From Novosphingobium huizhouense (GTDB taxonomy: Bacteria > Pseudomonadota > Alphaproteobacteria > Sphingomonadales > Sphingomonadaceae), in NCBI RefSeq assembly GCF_020179475.1, contig NZ_JAILXZ010000001.1, forward strand, positions 620,001 through 684,000: DNA of 64,000 nucleotides, read 5' to 3'. Position numbers and translations under genes: made by a program. The notes beneath the pieces are model-generated. The model saw only the letters and a list, made by a program, of their open reading frames with translations. It made no database searches and was not told the DNA's origin. Below are positions 6,666-15,793 of this stretch, piece by piece (position 1 is the stretch's first letter; each line of letters opens with the position of its first letter).

Positions 6666-8048
6666 TCATGCAACGCTGAAGCTCAGCTGGCGGCGATCGG
6701 GGTCGGCCCGGTCCAGCCGCACGGGCAGGACCTGGCCGGGCGCGGCGCCCGCGGCCTTGACCCGCGCGACCACCGGCAGGCCTTCGAGCTGGATCCGCGC
6801 GCTCGCCCCTTCGGCCTCGGTGACGACGGCGCGGAACACCTCGCCCTCGCGGCGGTGGAGCATGACCGTCTCGGCAAGGTCGACGACGGCGCGCTCGATC
6901 CGGCTCGCCACGGCGTCGGCGCGGGCCATGACCTCGGACAGCCGCTCGAACGCCGCGGCCACCGCCCCGGGCACCGCCTGCCCCCGCGCCAGCGCGAGCG
7001 CGGCGCGGATCACGTAGCGGTCGGCCAGCCGCCGCAGCGGCGCGGTGGCATGGACATAGGGCGCGGCGATCGCGGCGTGCCACGGCTCGGCCCCGGGGCG
7101 ATAGGGGGCATAGCCGGCGCCGCTGCCGGCGCGCCGCACCGCGAGCATGAACGCCGCCTGCGCCGGGTCGGCGCCGTCGAGCCCGCGCTCGAAGTCCTCG
7201 AGGCCCTGCGCCTGGGGCCAGGCCAGGCCGAGCGCGTGCGCGCTCTGCCGCAGGCGGGCGACGGCCTTTTCGTCCGGGCCGGCCATGACCCGGAACAGTC
7301 CGGTGCGGTGCGCCAGCAGGGCGCGCGCGACGGCAAGATTGGTCGCCAGCGACAGCGCCGCGTTCGCGGTTTCGGACGCGAGCATCGGGCGGAACGACAG
7401 GGCGAAGCGCCCTTCGCCGAGGGCTTCGACCTCCTGCTGCGGCGGATCGACCCGCGCCGCTCCGCGCCGCGCCTCGGCCGCGCCGATCCGCGCGGCCAGT
7501 TCGGCGAAGGCGGCGGGCAGGTCGCCGGGCGCGACGGTGTCGTAGGCGAGCTTGGCGCGGCTGCGCACCAGCGCCCGCTCGACATCGTCGAGCGCGACCT
7601 CGCCCGCCGGATCGACGCGCACGGTGAAGACCACCGCCGGGCGCGGGCCGTCGGGCAGCAGGCTCGCCGCGCCTTCGGCCAGAACCGGCGGGTAGAGCCC
7701 CGCCTTGCCGTCGGGCAGGTAGAGCGTCTCGCCGCGGCGCCAGGCCTCGCCGTCGACCGCATCGCCGTCCTCGACGAACCAGGCGACGTCGGCGATGGCA
7801 TAGCGCAGCAGCAGATCGGACCCGGCGGGCTCGATCGCGAAGGCCTGGTCGAGATCGGTCGAGCTTTCCGGGTCGAGCGTGACGAAAGGCACCGCGGTGC
7901 GGTCCACATGGTCGGCGGGGGCGCGGCGCGCCGCCTGTTCGGCGGCGGCGAGGACCTGCGGCGGGAACGAGGGCGGCACCGCGTATTCGCGGCGGATCGC
8001 CGCAAGCCCCGCGCCGAGGATGCCGCCCGGATCGTACAGCGCCTTCAC
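6666..8048 (-). CDS. RNB-domain ribonuclease
   Basis: 460-residue exoribonuclease of the RNase II superfamily, expected to degrade RNA 3' to 5' in the cytoplasm. The RNB domain fills most of the protein; the metal-binding motif is TLDPESSTDLDQAF with Asp59, Asp65 and Asp67, and Gln68 at the place of the last Asp of E. coli RNase II. As far as I know DLDQ is common in actinobacterial and alphaproteobacterial members. It lacks the long cold-shock and S1 regions of classical RNase II/R, so it is a short form. GTG start at 8048 with GAGGGG upstream. Next gene 40 bp away on the same strand. Confidence 0.9.
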   Translation of the reverse strand: MKALYDPGGILGAGLAAIRREYAVPPSFPPQVLAAAEQAARRAPADHVDRTAVPFVTLDPESSTDLDQAFAIEPAGSDLLLRYAIADVAWFVEDGDAVDGEAWRRGETLYLPDGKAGLYPPVLAEGAASLLPDGPRPAVVFTVRVDPAGEVALDDVERALVRSRAKLAYDTVAPGDLPAAFAELAARIGAAEARRGAARVDPPQQEVEALGEGRFALSFRPMLASETANAALSLATNLAVARALLAHRTGLFRVMAGPDEKAVARLRQSAHALGLAWPQAQGLEDFERGLDGADPAQAAFMLAVRRAGSGAGYAPYRPGAEPWHAAIAAPYVHATAPLRRLADRYVIRAALALARGQAVPGAVAAAFERLSEVMARADAVASRIERAVVDLAETVMLHRREGEVFRAVVTEAEGASARIQLEGLPVVARVKAAGAAPGQVLPVRLDRADPDRRQLSFSVA

Positions 8049-8088
8049 CGGCGCCCCTCGCCCGCAAGACGGAGCGGTCGCAGCGCGG

Positions 8089-8889
8089 TCACGGGTCGAC
8101 GAATTCGGGCGGGCGCCGCTCCATGCCGGCGCGCACCGCTTCCATCTGGTTCTTCGAGTACATCAGTTCCTGCTGCGCGAGGCTTTCGGCGACGAGGATC
8201 TGGTCGACGGTCATGTCGGGGGCGCGATTGCACAGCGACTTCGCGCCGCGCACCGCCGTGGGGCTCTTGCCGGCGATGTCGCGCGCGAGCGCGAAGGCCA
8301 TGGCGAGCGGGTCTTCGGCGACGTGGGTGGCAAAGCCGAGCGCCTGCGCCTCGGCGCCGGTGAACTCGCGATGGGTGTAGATCAGCTCGCGCAGCAGGTC
8401 GTCGCGGACGTTGCCCTGCCACAGCGCGAAGCCTGCCATGTCGGGGACGAGGCCCCATTTGACTTCCATCACCGCCATCCGCGTGGCGGGGTGGACGATG
8501 CGGATGTCGGGGCCGCTCGCGACCTGCAGGCCGCCGCCGAAGGCGACGCCGTGGATCGCGGCGATCACCGGCATCGGCAGCTTGCGCCAGACCATCGCCG
8601 CCTGCTGCGGCCGGTTGGCGTTGCCGTGGGTGCGCGCGACCAGCGAATTGTCGCCGTCCCAGCGGCTGGTGTTGCCGAGGCTCGAAAGATCGAGCCCGGC
8701 GCAGAACGCCCGGCCCGCGCCCGAGAGCACCACCGCGCGCACGCCGCGCTCGGCGTGGAGGTGCTGGCCGGCGGCGACGATCGCCTCGAACATGGCGTCG
8801 TCGAGCGCGTTCATCTTGTCGGCGCGGTCGAGCAGCACGTGCGCGACGTGGTCCTCGACGGTGATCGAAACGCGATCATGGAAACGCAT
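8089..8889 (-). CDS. Enoyl-CoA hydratase/isomerase family protein
   Basis: 266-residue crotonase-fold enzyme acting on acyl-CoA thioesters. Oxyanion-hole motifs are seen as AFCAGLDLSSLG (about 71-82) and IHGVAFGGGLQVA (about 113-125). The ATG at 8889 is preceded by GGGAGAGG and gives a normal crotonase N-terminus (MRFHDRVSITVEDHVA); the frame is open upstream but without a ribosome site. Substrate cannot be told from sequence; 2-enoyl-CoA hydration in fatty acid degradation is the family default. Probably transcribed with the downstream RNB gene. Confidence 0.9.
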   Translation of the reverse strand: MRFHDRVSITVEDHVAHVLLDRADKMNALDDAMFEAIVAAGQHLHAERGVRAVVLSGAGRAFCAGLDLSSLGNTSRWDGDNSLVARTHGNANRPQQAAMVWRKLPMPVIAAIHGVAFGGGLQVASGPDIRIVHPATRMAVMEVKWGLVPDMAGFALWQGNVRDDLLRELIYTHREFTGAEAQALGFATHVAEDPLAMAFALARDIAGKSPTAVRGAKSLCNRAPDMTVDQILVAESLAQQELMYSKNQMEAVRAGMERRPPEFVDP

Positions 8890-9001
8890 GGCAGACCTCT
8901 CCCGCTGATGGCTTTGCGCCACCGTCGCCGATCCCGACGCTTGCGTAAAGCAGGCAAGGTGGCCGGTCCGCAAAGCCAATGGCCTGCGGACCGATCCGGG
9001 C

Positions 9002-10201
9002 TCAGGCCGCCGAGGCGTTGACGCCCATGCTCTGCAGGTAGCGCTTGATGTTGCGCGCGGCCTGGCGCAGGCGCTGCTCGTTCTCGACCATGGCGATGCG
9101 CACGAAGCCCTCGCCGTCCTCGCCGTAGCCGACGCCCGGCGCGACCGCGACTTCGGCGTGGGTGAGGAGTTGCTTGGAGAACTCGAGGCTGCCGAGGTGG
9201 CGCAGCGCCGGGGGCAGCGGCGCCCAGGCGAACATCGAGGCCGGCGGGCTCGGGATCTCCCAGCCGGCGCGGCCGAAGGCCTCGACCATCACGTCGCGGC
9301 GCTTCTGGTAAAGCTCGCGGTTCTTGTCGACGATGTCCTGCGGGCCGTTGAGCGCGGCGCAGGCGGCCGCCTGGATCGGAGTGAAGGCGCCGTAGTCGAG
9401 GTAGGACTTCACCCGCTTGAGCGCGGCGATCAGCTTGCGGTTGCCGACCGCGAAGCCGACGCGCCAGCCGGCCATCGAGAAGGTCTTGGACATCGAGGTG
9501 AATTCGACCGCGACGTCCTTGGCGCCGGGCACTTCCAGGATCGAGCGGGTCGGCTTGCCGTCGAAGTAGAGCTCGGAATAGGCGAGGTCGGACAGCACCC
9601 AGACCTTGTTCTCGCGCGCCCAGGCGACCAGCCGCTCGTAGAAGGCGAGGTCGACGGTCTCGGCGGTGGGGTTCGAGGGGTAGTTGACGATCAGCACCGA
9701 GGGGCGCGGCACCGAATACTTCATCGCGCGGTCGAGCGAGTCCCAATAGCGATCGTCGGGCGTGGTCGGCACCGAACGGATCGTGGCGCCGGCGATGATG
9801 AAGCCGAAGGTGTGGATCGGGTAGCTGGGATTGGGCGCAAGCACGACGTCGCCCGGCGCGGTGATCGCGGTGGCGAGGCTGGCGAGGCCCTCCTTTGAGC
9901 CCATCGTCATCACCACTTCGGTTTCGGGATCGAGCTCCACGTTGAAGCGGCGGCCGTAGTAGCTGGCCTGCGCGCGGCGGATGCCGGGGATGCCCGACGA
10001 GGCCGAATAGCCGTGCGCGCTGGGCTTCTGCGCAACCTCGCACAGCTTGTCGATGATGTGCTGGGGCGGCGGAAGGTCCGGGTTGCCCATGCCGAGGTCG
10101 ATGATATCCCGACCGGCGGCGCGTGCTGCGGCCCGCATGCCGTTGACTTCGGCGATGACGTAAGGCGGCAGGCGCTTCATGCGGTAGAATTCTTCGTCCA
10201 C
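9002..10201 (-). CDS. alaC: AlaC-type class I/II aminotransferase
   Basis: 399-residue PLP enzyme of fold type I. Visible marks are DLGMGNPDLPPP near the N-terminus, APNPSYPIH, VNYPSNPTA, DLAYSELYFDG and the PLP-lysine motif MSKTFSMAGWRVGF. The sequence follows E. coli AlaC closely in length and motifs, so glutamate-pyruvate transamination is the best guess; annotation as LL-diaminopimelate aminotransferase is also common for this family. GTG 10201 is chosen because it yields the usual VDEEFYRMKRLPPY beginning; ATG 10180 is the alternative. Divergent from phaC across 157 bp. Confidence 0.88.
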   Translation of the reverse strand: MDEEFYRMKRLPPYVIAEVNGMRAAARAAGRDIIDLGMGNPDLPPPQHIIDKLCEVAQKPSAHGYSASSGIPGIRRAQASYYGRRFNVELDPETEVVMTMGSKEGLASLATAITAPGDVVLAPNPSYPIHTFGFIIAGATIRSVPTTPDDRYWDSLDRAMKYSVPRPSVLIVNYPSNPTAETVDLAFYERLVAWARENKVWVLSDLAYSELYFDGKPTRSILEVPGAKDVAVEFTSMSKTFSMAGWRVGFAVGNRKLIAALKRVKSYLDYGAFTPIQAAACAALNGPQDIVDKNRELYQKRRDVMVEAFGRAGWEIPSPPASMFAWAPLPPALRHLGSLEFSKQLLTHAEVAVAPGVGYGEDGEGFVRIAMVENEQRLRQAARNIKRYLQSMGVNASAA

Positions 10202-10358
10202 GACAGTGTACTCGTTTGGCGCGGCGGGATTGCCGCAAGCACGCCTTACGGCAATCGCCGGGCCAAGGAAACCTTGAGGGTAACAAGCGCGGCGAAGGCG
10301 TGTATGGTTCGCCGGACCAGGGCCGTGTCCGGCCGGCGACGTAACGGAAACAGCGACG

Positions 10359-12236
10359 ATGACAGCGAACCCCGCCTCGCCCGCTCCAGGTTTCGACAGC
10401 GCCGTGGTCGAGGACCTTTTGCGCCAGCAGGGCGAGGCAATGCGCGCGCTGTTCGCCCCGCTGATGCCGACCGCGCAGAGCGAGGTCCCCGAGCCTGCGG
10501 ACCTGCAGCGCTGGGCGATGTCGGCGGCCAAGCTGCAGAAGATGTGGCTCGACTTCGGGACCGAGCAGGCCGGCACGATCGAGCGGACGATCGCGCGACT
10601 CGGCGACAGCGAGCGCGTGACCGGGCTGTTCGACCAGTGGTTTGCCGCGGTGCCGCTGGCGGCGGCCGAGGTCCAGGCGAAGCTGTGGGACGACAGCATG
10701 GCGCTGTGGACCAAGGTGCTTTCGCAATATGCCGGCGGCAAGCCCAAGGAGGGCGCCGAGCTGCCGCGCAAGGACAAGCGCTTTGCCGATCCGCGCTGGC
10801 GCGAGCAGCCGGTCTTCGCGCTGCTCCACCAGACCTACCTGCTGCTCGCCGAGAAGATCAACGCGCTCGCCGCCGAGGCCGAGGGCCTGCCGGACGAGCG
10901 CAAGGCGCAGCTGCGATTCCTCACCCGGGTAGTGACCGACGCGCTGAGCCCGGCCAATTTCCCGCTGACCAACCCGGTGGTGATCGAGCGCACGCTCGAG
11001 ACGAAGGGCGAGAACCTGGTCAAGGGGGTCGAGCACCTGCTCGCCGACGTGCGCAAGGGGCAGCTCACCCACACCGACCCCAACGCCTTCGAGCTCGGCC
11101 GCAACATCGCCGCCACGCCCGGCAAGGTCGTCCACGAGACGCCGCTGTTCCAGCTGATCCAGTACGCGCCGGCGACCGAGACGGTGCTCGAGACGCCGCT
11201 CGTCATCTTCCCGCCGTGGATCAACCGGTTCTACATCCTCGACCTCAACCCCGGCAACAGCTTCATCCGCTGGGCGGTGGAGCAGGGGCTCAGCGTGTTC
11301 GTGGTGTCGTGGAAGTCGGCCGACGCGAGCCTGGCCGACACCGTGTGGGACGACTACATCCGCGCGCAGATCGAGGCGGTCGACGTGGTCCGCGCCCGGC
11401 TCGAGGTGCCGAGCGTGCATACGATCGGCTATTGCGTCGCCGGGACCACGCTCGCGGCCACGCTCGCGATCCTCGCCCGGCGCGGAGAGGCCGAGCGCAT
11501 CGCCTCGGCCACCTTCTTCACCGCGCAAGTCGATTTCGAGAAGGCCGGCGACCTCAAGACCTTCATCGACGAAGGCCAGCTCAAGCTGCTCGAAAGCCTC
11601 GCCACCGACGGCGTGCTCGACGGGCGCTACATGGCCGCGACCTTCAACATGCTGCGCGGGCCCGACCTGATCTGGAACTACGTGGTCAACAACTACCTGC
11701 TGGGGCAGGACTATCCGGCGTTCGACCTGCTCTACTGGAACGGCGACACGACCAACCTGCCGTTCAAGTGGCAGAAGGCCTATCTCGAGGATCTCTATCG
11801 CGACAACAAGCTGGTCGTGCCCGATGCGCTCGCCGCCGACGGCACGCCGATCGACCTGCGGCGCATTGCCACGCCCTGCTACATCCAGGCCGGGCGCGAG
11901 GACCACATCGCCCCGGCGGAAAGCGTGTGGAAGCTGACCCGCCACCTTGCCGGCCCGTGGAAGTTCGTGCTCGCCGGTTCGGGCCACATCGCGGGCGTCG
12001 TCAATCCGCCGGCCAGCGGAAAGTACCAGTACTGGCTGAACCCGGGCGATCCCGGGACGCTGGCCGAATTCGTCGCCGGCGCCAGCGAAACGCGCGGCAG
12101 CTGGTGGCCCGACTGGATCGCGTGGATCGTCGGCCAGGGCGAGCGTCGCATTGCGGCAACTGCTAAGCGCCACCCCGGAAACGCGGGCGACACGGTGCTG
12201 GAGGACGCCCCGGGGCGCTACGTGAAGAGCCGCTAA
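10359..12236 (+). CDS. phaC: Class I poly(3-hydroxyalkanoate) synthase
   Basis: 625 residues. Polymerises (R)-3-hydroxyacyl-CoA into PHA storage granules. The alpha/beta-hydrolase core has the lipase-like box GYCVAGTT with nucleophile Cys359, Asp515 in GREDHIAP and His543 in GSGHIAGVVNPP, the full catalytic triad. The N-terminal 200 residues match the class I regulatory domain, and no PhaE/PhaR subunit gene is present. ATG 10359 follows a short GC-rich leader. A phasin gene lies 165 bp downstream with its own promoter, giving a granule synthesis and coating pair. Confidence 0.97.
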   Translation: MTANPASPAPGFDSAVVEDLLRQQGEAMRALFAPLMPTAQSEVPEPADLQRWAMSAAKLQKMWLDFGTEQAGTIERTIARLGDSERVTGLFDQWFAAVPLAAAEVQAKLWDDSMALWTKVLSQYAGGKPKEGAELPRKDKRFADPRWREQPVFALLHQTYLLLAEKINALAAEAEGLPDERKAQLRFLTRVVTDALSPANFPLTNPVVIERTLETKGENLVKGVEHLLADVRKGQLTHTDPNAFELGRNIAATPGKVVHETPLFQLIQYAPATETVLETPLVIFPPWINRFYILDLNPGNSFIRWAVEQGLSVFVVSWKSADASLADTVWDDYIRAQIEAVDVVRARLEVPSVHTIGYCVAGTTLAATLAILARRGEAERIASATFFTAQVDFEKAGDLKTFIDEGQLKLLESLATDGVLDGRYMAATFNMLRGPDLIWNYVVNNYLLGQDYPAFDLLYWNGDTTNLPFKWQKAYLEDLYRDNKLVVPDALAADGTPIDLRRIATPCYIQAGREDHIAPAESVWKLTRHLAGPWKFVLAGSGHIAGVVNPPASGKYQYWLNPGDPGTLAEFVAGASETRGSWWPDWIAWIVGQGERRIAATAKRHPGNAGDTVLEDAPGRYVKSR

Positions 12237-12289
12237 TCGACTGAAACGGAAGTATTTCCGCCAGTCGCGTCCGAAATGGGCGCAAACCA

Positions 12290-12353
12290 TTGTGCAATGC
12301 ACAAACCGGACTTGACTTTGCCGCCCCCGCACCTATTTTGTGCAGTGCAGCAA
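12290..12353 (+). promoter_or_regulatory. Phasin promoter flanked by two dyad operators
   Basis: TTGACT (12312-12317), 16 bp, TATTTT (12334-12339). The palindrome TTGTGCAATGCACAA (12290-12304) lies just upstream of the -35 box and a second related dyad, TTGTGCAGTGCAGCAA (12338-12353), overlaps the -10/start. Phasin genes in Proteobacteria are commonly repressed by PhaR, which binds TGC-rich dyads; PhaR control here is an inference. Confidence 0.6.
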
Positions 12354-12401
12354 AGACCGGATCGCTTCCTGTCGGCGCTGTCGATGCTGGAGGTGCAGGC
12401 G

Positions 12402-13262
12402 ATGGCCGACGAGACCCCGGAAGACGCGACCCCGATCGTCAAGCAGGCCGCAGCGCCGCGCGACAAGGGGCGGGCGCCTGCTCCGATCGATCTCGACGCG
12501 CTGCCGCCGGTGCCTTCGATCAAGGACCCGAAGGCGGCGAGCAAGACGAGCCGCCGCCGCGTGCCGGCAAGGAAACCCGCCATGCCGACCGCCGCTGCGG
12601 ACCCTCTCGCAGCGGTCGCGGCCGCGGCGGAGACCGAAGCGGCAGATCCGGTCGTGACGGCTGCGGCTGAACCGGCTGCGGCTGAATCGGCTTCAATCGA
12701 GACGGCCGCAACGCCGGAGGTCGCCCCTGTCGCAGCCGCCCGCGTGGTTCCGCCGGCGCCCGTCGCCCGGCCTGCATCGCAAAGCGTCAAGCCTGCCGCC
12801 GCTTCGCAGAAGACGGAGTCGCCGGCGCCCAGGAAGGAACAGACCAAGATGACCACCGCCACCGAATTCACCGACAAGTTCCAGTCCTCGTTCAAGGACG
12901 CCAGCGAGAAGGCCAAGGCCGCGTTCGGCGACATGGGCGCGTTCGCCAAGGGCAACGTCGAAGCCATGCTCGAATCGAGCAAGATCTTCGCCGCCGGCCT
13001 GCAGGAAATGGGCAAGGGCTACGTCGCGGAAAGCAAGACCGCGATGGAGAGCCTGACCGCCGAGTTCAAGGAACTGACCACGGTCAAGTCGCCGACCGAG
13101 TTCTTCGAGAAGCAGTCGGCGCTGCTGCGCAAGCAGTTCGACGCCGCGGTCGCCACCAGCTCGAAGAACAGCGAGGCCATGCTCAAGCTGGCCAACGAAG
13201 CGTTCCAGCCGATTTCGACCCGCGTCAGCCTCGCGGTCGAGAAGATGAAGCAGGCGGCCTGA
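12402..13262 (+). CDS. Phasin family protein with Ala/Pro-rich N-terminus
   Basis: 286 residues from ATG 12402 (GGAGG upstream). The last 138 residues, starting [19 protein letters not shown], are a typical phasin: amphipathic helices that coat PHA granules. The first 148 residues are a low-complexity Ala/Pro/Lys/Glu stretch with basic patches ([12 protein letters not shown]), reminiscent of DNA- or nucleoid-binding PhaF-like tails but at the opposite end. An internal ATG at 12849 with AGGAA upstream could produce the short phasin from the same transcript. Followed by a strong terminator. Confidence 0.88.
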   Translation: MADETPEDATPIVKQAAAPRDKGRAPAPIDLDALPPVPSIKDPKAASKTSRRRVPARKPAMPTAAADPLAAVAAAAETEAADPVVTAAAEPAAAESASIETAATPEVAPVAAARVVPPAPVARPASQSVKPAAASQKTESPAPRKEQTKMTTATEFTDKFQSSFKDASEKAKAAFGDMGAFAKGNVEAMLESSKIFAAGLQEMGKGYVAESKTAMESLTAEFKELTTVKSPTEFFEKQSALLRKQFDAAVATSSKNSEAMLKLANEAFQPISTRVSLAVEKMKQAA

Positions 13263-13321
13263 CACCAGATCGAGCAGCGCGTCCGTATCGGCGTACGCGC
13301 GCTGCTACCGGCCTGTGGACG

Positions 13322-13357
13322 ACGGACCGGGAGGAAACGACCTCCCGGTCCGTTTGT
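13322..13357 (+). terminator. Rho-independent terminator after phasin gene
   Basis: A perfect 13-bp stem (ACGGACCGGGAGG and its complement) with a 6-nt loop, then TTGTCGTT. It separates the phasin gene from clpS. Confidence 0.75.
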
Positions 13358-13438
13358 CGTTCCGCAAGGACTTTGCTTCAGGTCGGCGCAGCCCCCCTTG
13401 TACCGGGCGGCGTGCGATGCGATATTTGCGACCGTACC

Positions 13439-13828
13439 ATGTCAGAACTCGAACCGAACCTTCTCGCCGTGCTGTCGACGGCTGGCGCCACCCGCGCGAG
13501 CGAGGACGATTCGCCGGGCGGCCCGGGCGGCGGCGACCTGGTCGGCATCGCCACCAAGACCCGCGCCAAGCCGAAGAAGCCCAGCATGTTCAAGGTGCTG
13601 ATGCTCAACGACGACTACACCCCGATGGAATTCGTGGTGATGGTGCTCAAGCGCTTCTTCCACATGGACCTCGAACAGGCCACGCGGGTGATGCTCCACG
13701 TCCACCAGAAGGGCGTCGGCGTCTGCGGGATCTTCCCCTACGAGATCGCCGAGACGAAGGTGAACCAGGTGATGGACTTCGCGCGCCAGAACCAGCACCC
13801 GCTGCAGTGCACGCTCGAAAAAGCCTGA
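13439..13828 (+). CDS. clpS: ATP-dependent Clp protease adaptor ClpS
   Basis: 129 residues. Adaptor that delivers N-degron substrates to ClpAP. The core [20 protein letters not shown] (about 53-72) contains the substrate-pocket Asn-Asp-Asp and the [20 protein letters not shown] segment contacts ClpA. The first 40 residues are a disordered extension. ATG 13439 gives the expected start; the upstream open frame is part of the leader. clpA is not adjacent here: the next gene is convergent and unrelated. Confidence 0.95.
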   Translation: MSELEPNLLAVLSTAGATRASEDDSPGGPGGGDLVGIATKTRAKPKKPSMFKVLMLNDDYTPMEFVVMVLKRFFHMDLEQATRVMLHVHQKGVGVCGIFPYEIAETKVNQVMDFARQNQHPLQCTLEKA

Positions 13829-13846
13829 ACACCCACCTTCCAGATA

Positions 13847-14320
13847 TCAGGCCCGGTAGCGATGCTCGACCATCTCGCGCGCGGTTGCGCGCAGCAGCGC
13901 GGCGACGATCGCCAGGCTGAGCGCCGCAGCGCCGCGCGAATAGGCGCCGACCCCGCCCGGAAGCACGACCTGGGCGAGATGCGTCCCGTCGCCGAGCCGC
14001 GCGAAGGTGTAGGTGCCGTCGGCCGGAAGCAGCGCCAGCGCGGCGCTTTCGTAGGCGCCCGAATCGGCGAGCAGCCCGATCCACATGACCTCGGGCGCGG
14101 TCCTGGCAGCGGTGCCGCCGGAGCCTTCCGCCGCGTCTTCGCGGAACAGGTGGAGGACCTGGGCAAGGCCCCAGCCCTGCCGCTCGAAGGGCAGGGCCTC
14201 GCACTTGTCGGCAAGCAGGTCGAGATCGACCGGCTGCGCGGCGAGCCGGGCGCGAAGAAGGTTGCGCCAGCTGCGCTGGCTCTTGATGCGGGCATCGATG
14301 GACACAGGTTTCCCCTGCAT
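13847..14320 (-). CDS. Hypothetical protein, 157 aa
   Basis: A soluble protein of unknown function, convergent with clpS and 18 bp from it. It begins MQGKPVSIDARIKSQRSWRNLL and has a hydrophobic glycine-rich helix near the C-terminus (SRGAAALSLAIVAALLRATAREM). Alanine/leucine-rich and consistent with a real coding sequence in this genome's codon style. I do not recognise a domain. Confidence 0.7.
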   Translation of the reverse strand: MQGKPVSIDARIKSQRSWRNLLRARLAAQPVDLDLLADKCEALPFERQGWGLAQVLHLFREDAAEGSGGTAARTAPEVMWIGLLADSGAYESAALALLPADGTYTFARLGDGTHLAQVVLPGGVGAYSRGAAALSLAIVAALLRATAREMVEHRYRA

Positions 14321-14554
14321 GAGTGCGACCTCGGGAACCGGATTGCGCGCGGCGTGTTTTCGGCTCGCGCGCAGGCCCCCATGGGCCTACGCCCTATACT
14401 AACGTTCTGTGCAGTCAATAACTATAGTTAAATTTTAACCCGGGGATGCCGCGCGGCTCTGGTTTTTGCGCCTTCCGCCGAACGCACGGACAAGCTAGTC
14501 CACCCGCTTCCACCGGCGCGGTGCCGCGCGAAAACGAGAGCCTACGAAGCGCCC
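14321..14554. other. Divergent intergenic region before lptF
   Basis: Promoter region for both the hypothetical gene and lptF. It contains an AT-rich patch around 14390-14435, the only one nearby, which probably holds promoter elements; no single box is convincing enough to call. Confidence 0.4.
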
Positions 14555-15793
14555 GTGACGTTCCTCACTGCCACCGACAAGTACATCGCCCGGCTGGTGA
14601 TCGTGCCGATGCTGGCGGTGTTCGTCATCGCCGCCTCGCTGCTCGTGCTCGACAAGATGCTCAAGCTGTTCGACTTCGTCGCAACGCAGGGCGGGCCGGT
14701 CACGGTGGTGTTCAAGATGCTGGCGAACCTGCTGCCCGAATACGCCAGCCTCGCCATCCCGCTCGGCCTGATGCTGGGCATCCTGTTCGCCTTCCGCAAG
14801 CTCGCGACCTCGTCCGAGCTTGACGTGATGCGCGCGGTGGGCCTGTCGTATACGCGGCTGCTGCGGGTGCCCTACCTGTTCGCGCTGGCGCTCGCCGCGC
14901 TCAACCTGCTGATCGTGAGCTATCTTCAGCCGCTGTCGCGCTATTACTACGAGCAACTGAACTACGAGCTGCGTTCGGGCGCGCTCGGCGCCTCGATCAA
15001 GGTCGGCGAGTTCAACGCGCTTCAGGACCGCACCGCGCTGCGCGTCGAATCGAGCCGCGACGAGGGCCGCGACCTGCAGGGCATCTTCGCCCGGATTTCG
15101 ACCGACGAGGGCCAGGTGCTGGTGATCTCGGCGCGCGAGGGGCAGTTCTTCGCCAACCGCGAGAACCCCGATACGGTGATCCTGCGCCTGACCGACGGGC
15201 AGATCGTGCAGGACGGCCCCGGCGTTCCCAGCCCGCGCGTGCTGACCTTCGCCAGCCACGACCTGCCGATCGACCTGCCCAAGATCGAGCAGTTCCGCCA
15301 GCGCGGCGACAAGGAGCGCGAATATTTCCTGCCCGAGCTGCTGCGGATGGGCTGGTCGTCGGAATCGAGCGCGCTGGCCCGTGCGCAGAGCCGGGCGAGC
15401 TTCAACTATCGCATCACCGAGGTGGTGATGATGTTCCTGCTGCCGCTGCTGGCGGTGGCGCTGGCGATCCCACCCAAGCGTTCGAGCTCGGCGCTGGGGG
15501 TGTTCCTTTCGATCGTGATGGTCGTCGCCTACCACAAGGTCAACCAGTACGGGCAGGACGTGTCGAGCCTGGGCAAGATCGACCCGACGCTGGCGCTGTG
15601 GGGCCCGTTCGCGCTGTTTGCCGCGCTGATCGTGTGGATGTACTGGCGCATTGCCTATGTCCCCGGCGGGCAGCCGATCGGCGCGCTCGAAACCGGCTTC
15701 GCCAAGATCGCCAAGCGGCTGGGCAAGCTCTTCGCACCGCGCCACGGCCGGCCGCAGGAGCAGGCCGAAGCGGGAGAGACCGGTGCAGCTTGA
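14555..15793 (+). CDS. lptF: LPS export permease LptF
   Basis: 412 residues, YjgP/YjgQ family. Inner-membrane subunit of the LptB2FG transporter that extracts lipopolysaccharide for export to the outer membrane. Three N-terminal membrane segments (starting IVPMLAVFVIAASLLVL), a periplasmic beta-jellyroll region (about 130-270) and three C-terminal membrane segments are visible; LGLMLGILFAFRKLATSSELDVMRAVGLS is the family's conserved cytoplasmic loop. GTG start at 14555. Overlaps lptG by 11 bases, so the pair is translationally coupled. Confidence 0.95.
   Translation: MTFLTATDKYIARLVIVPMLAVFVIAASLLVLDKMLKLFDFVATQGGPVTVVFKMLANLLPEYASLAIPLGLMLGILFAFRKLATSSELDVMRAVGLSYTRLLRVPYLFALALAALNLLIVSYLQPLSRYYYEQLNYELRSGALGASIKVGEFNALQDRTALRVESSRDEGRDLQGIFARISTDEGQVLVISAREGQFFANRENPDTVILRLTDGQIVQDGPGVPSPRVLTFASHDLPIDLPKIEQFRQRGDKEREYFLPELLRMGWSSESSALARAQSRASFNYRITEVVMMFLLPLLAVALAIPPKRSSSALGVFLSIVMVVAYHKVNQYGQDVSSLGKIDPTLALWGPFALFAALIVWMYWRIAYVPGGQPIGALETGFAKIAKRLGKLFAPRHGRPQEQAEAGETGAA

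Noticed and set aside
8811..12332. Open frame of about 1170 codons on the complement
   Set aside because: Antisense to phaC and partly overlapping alaC in another frame; low-complexity translation, no ribosome site.
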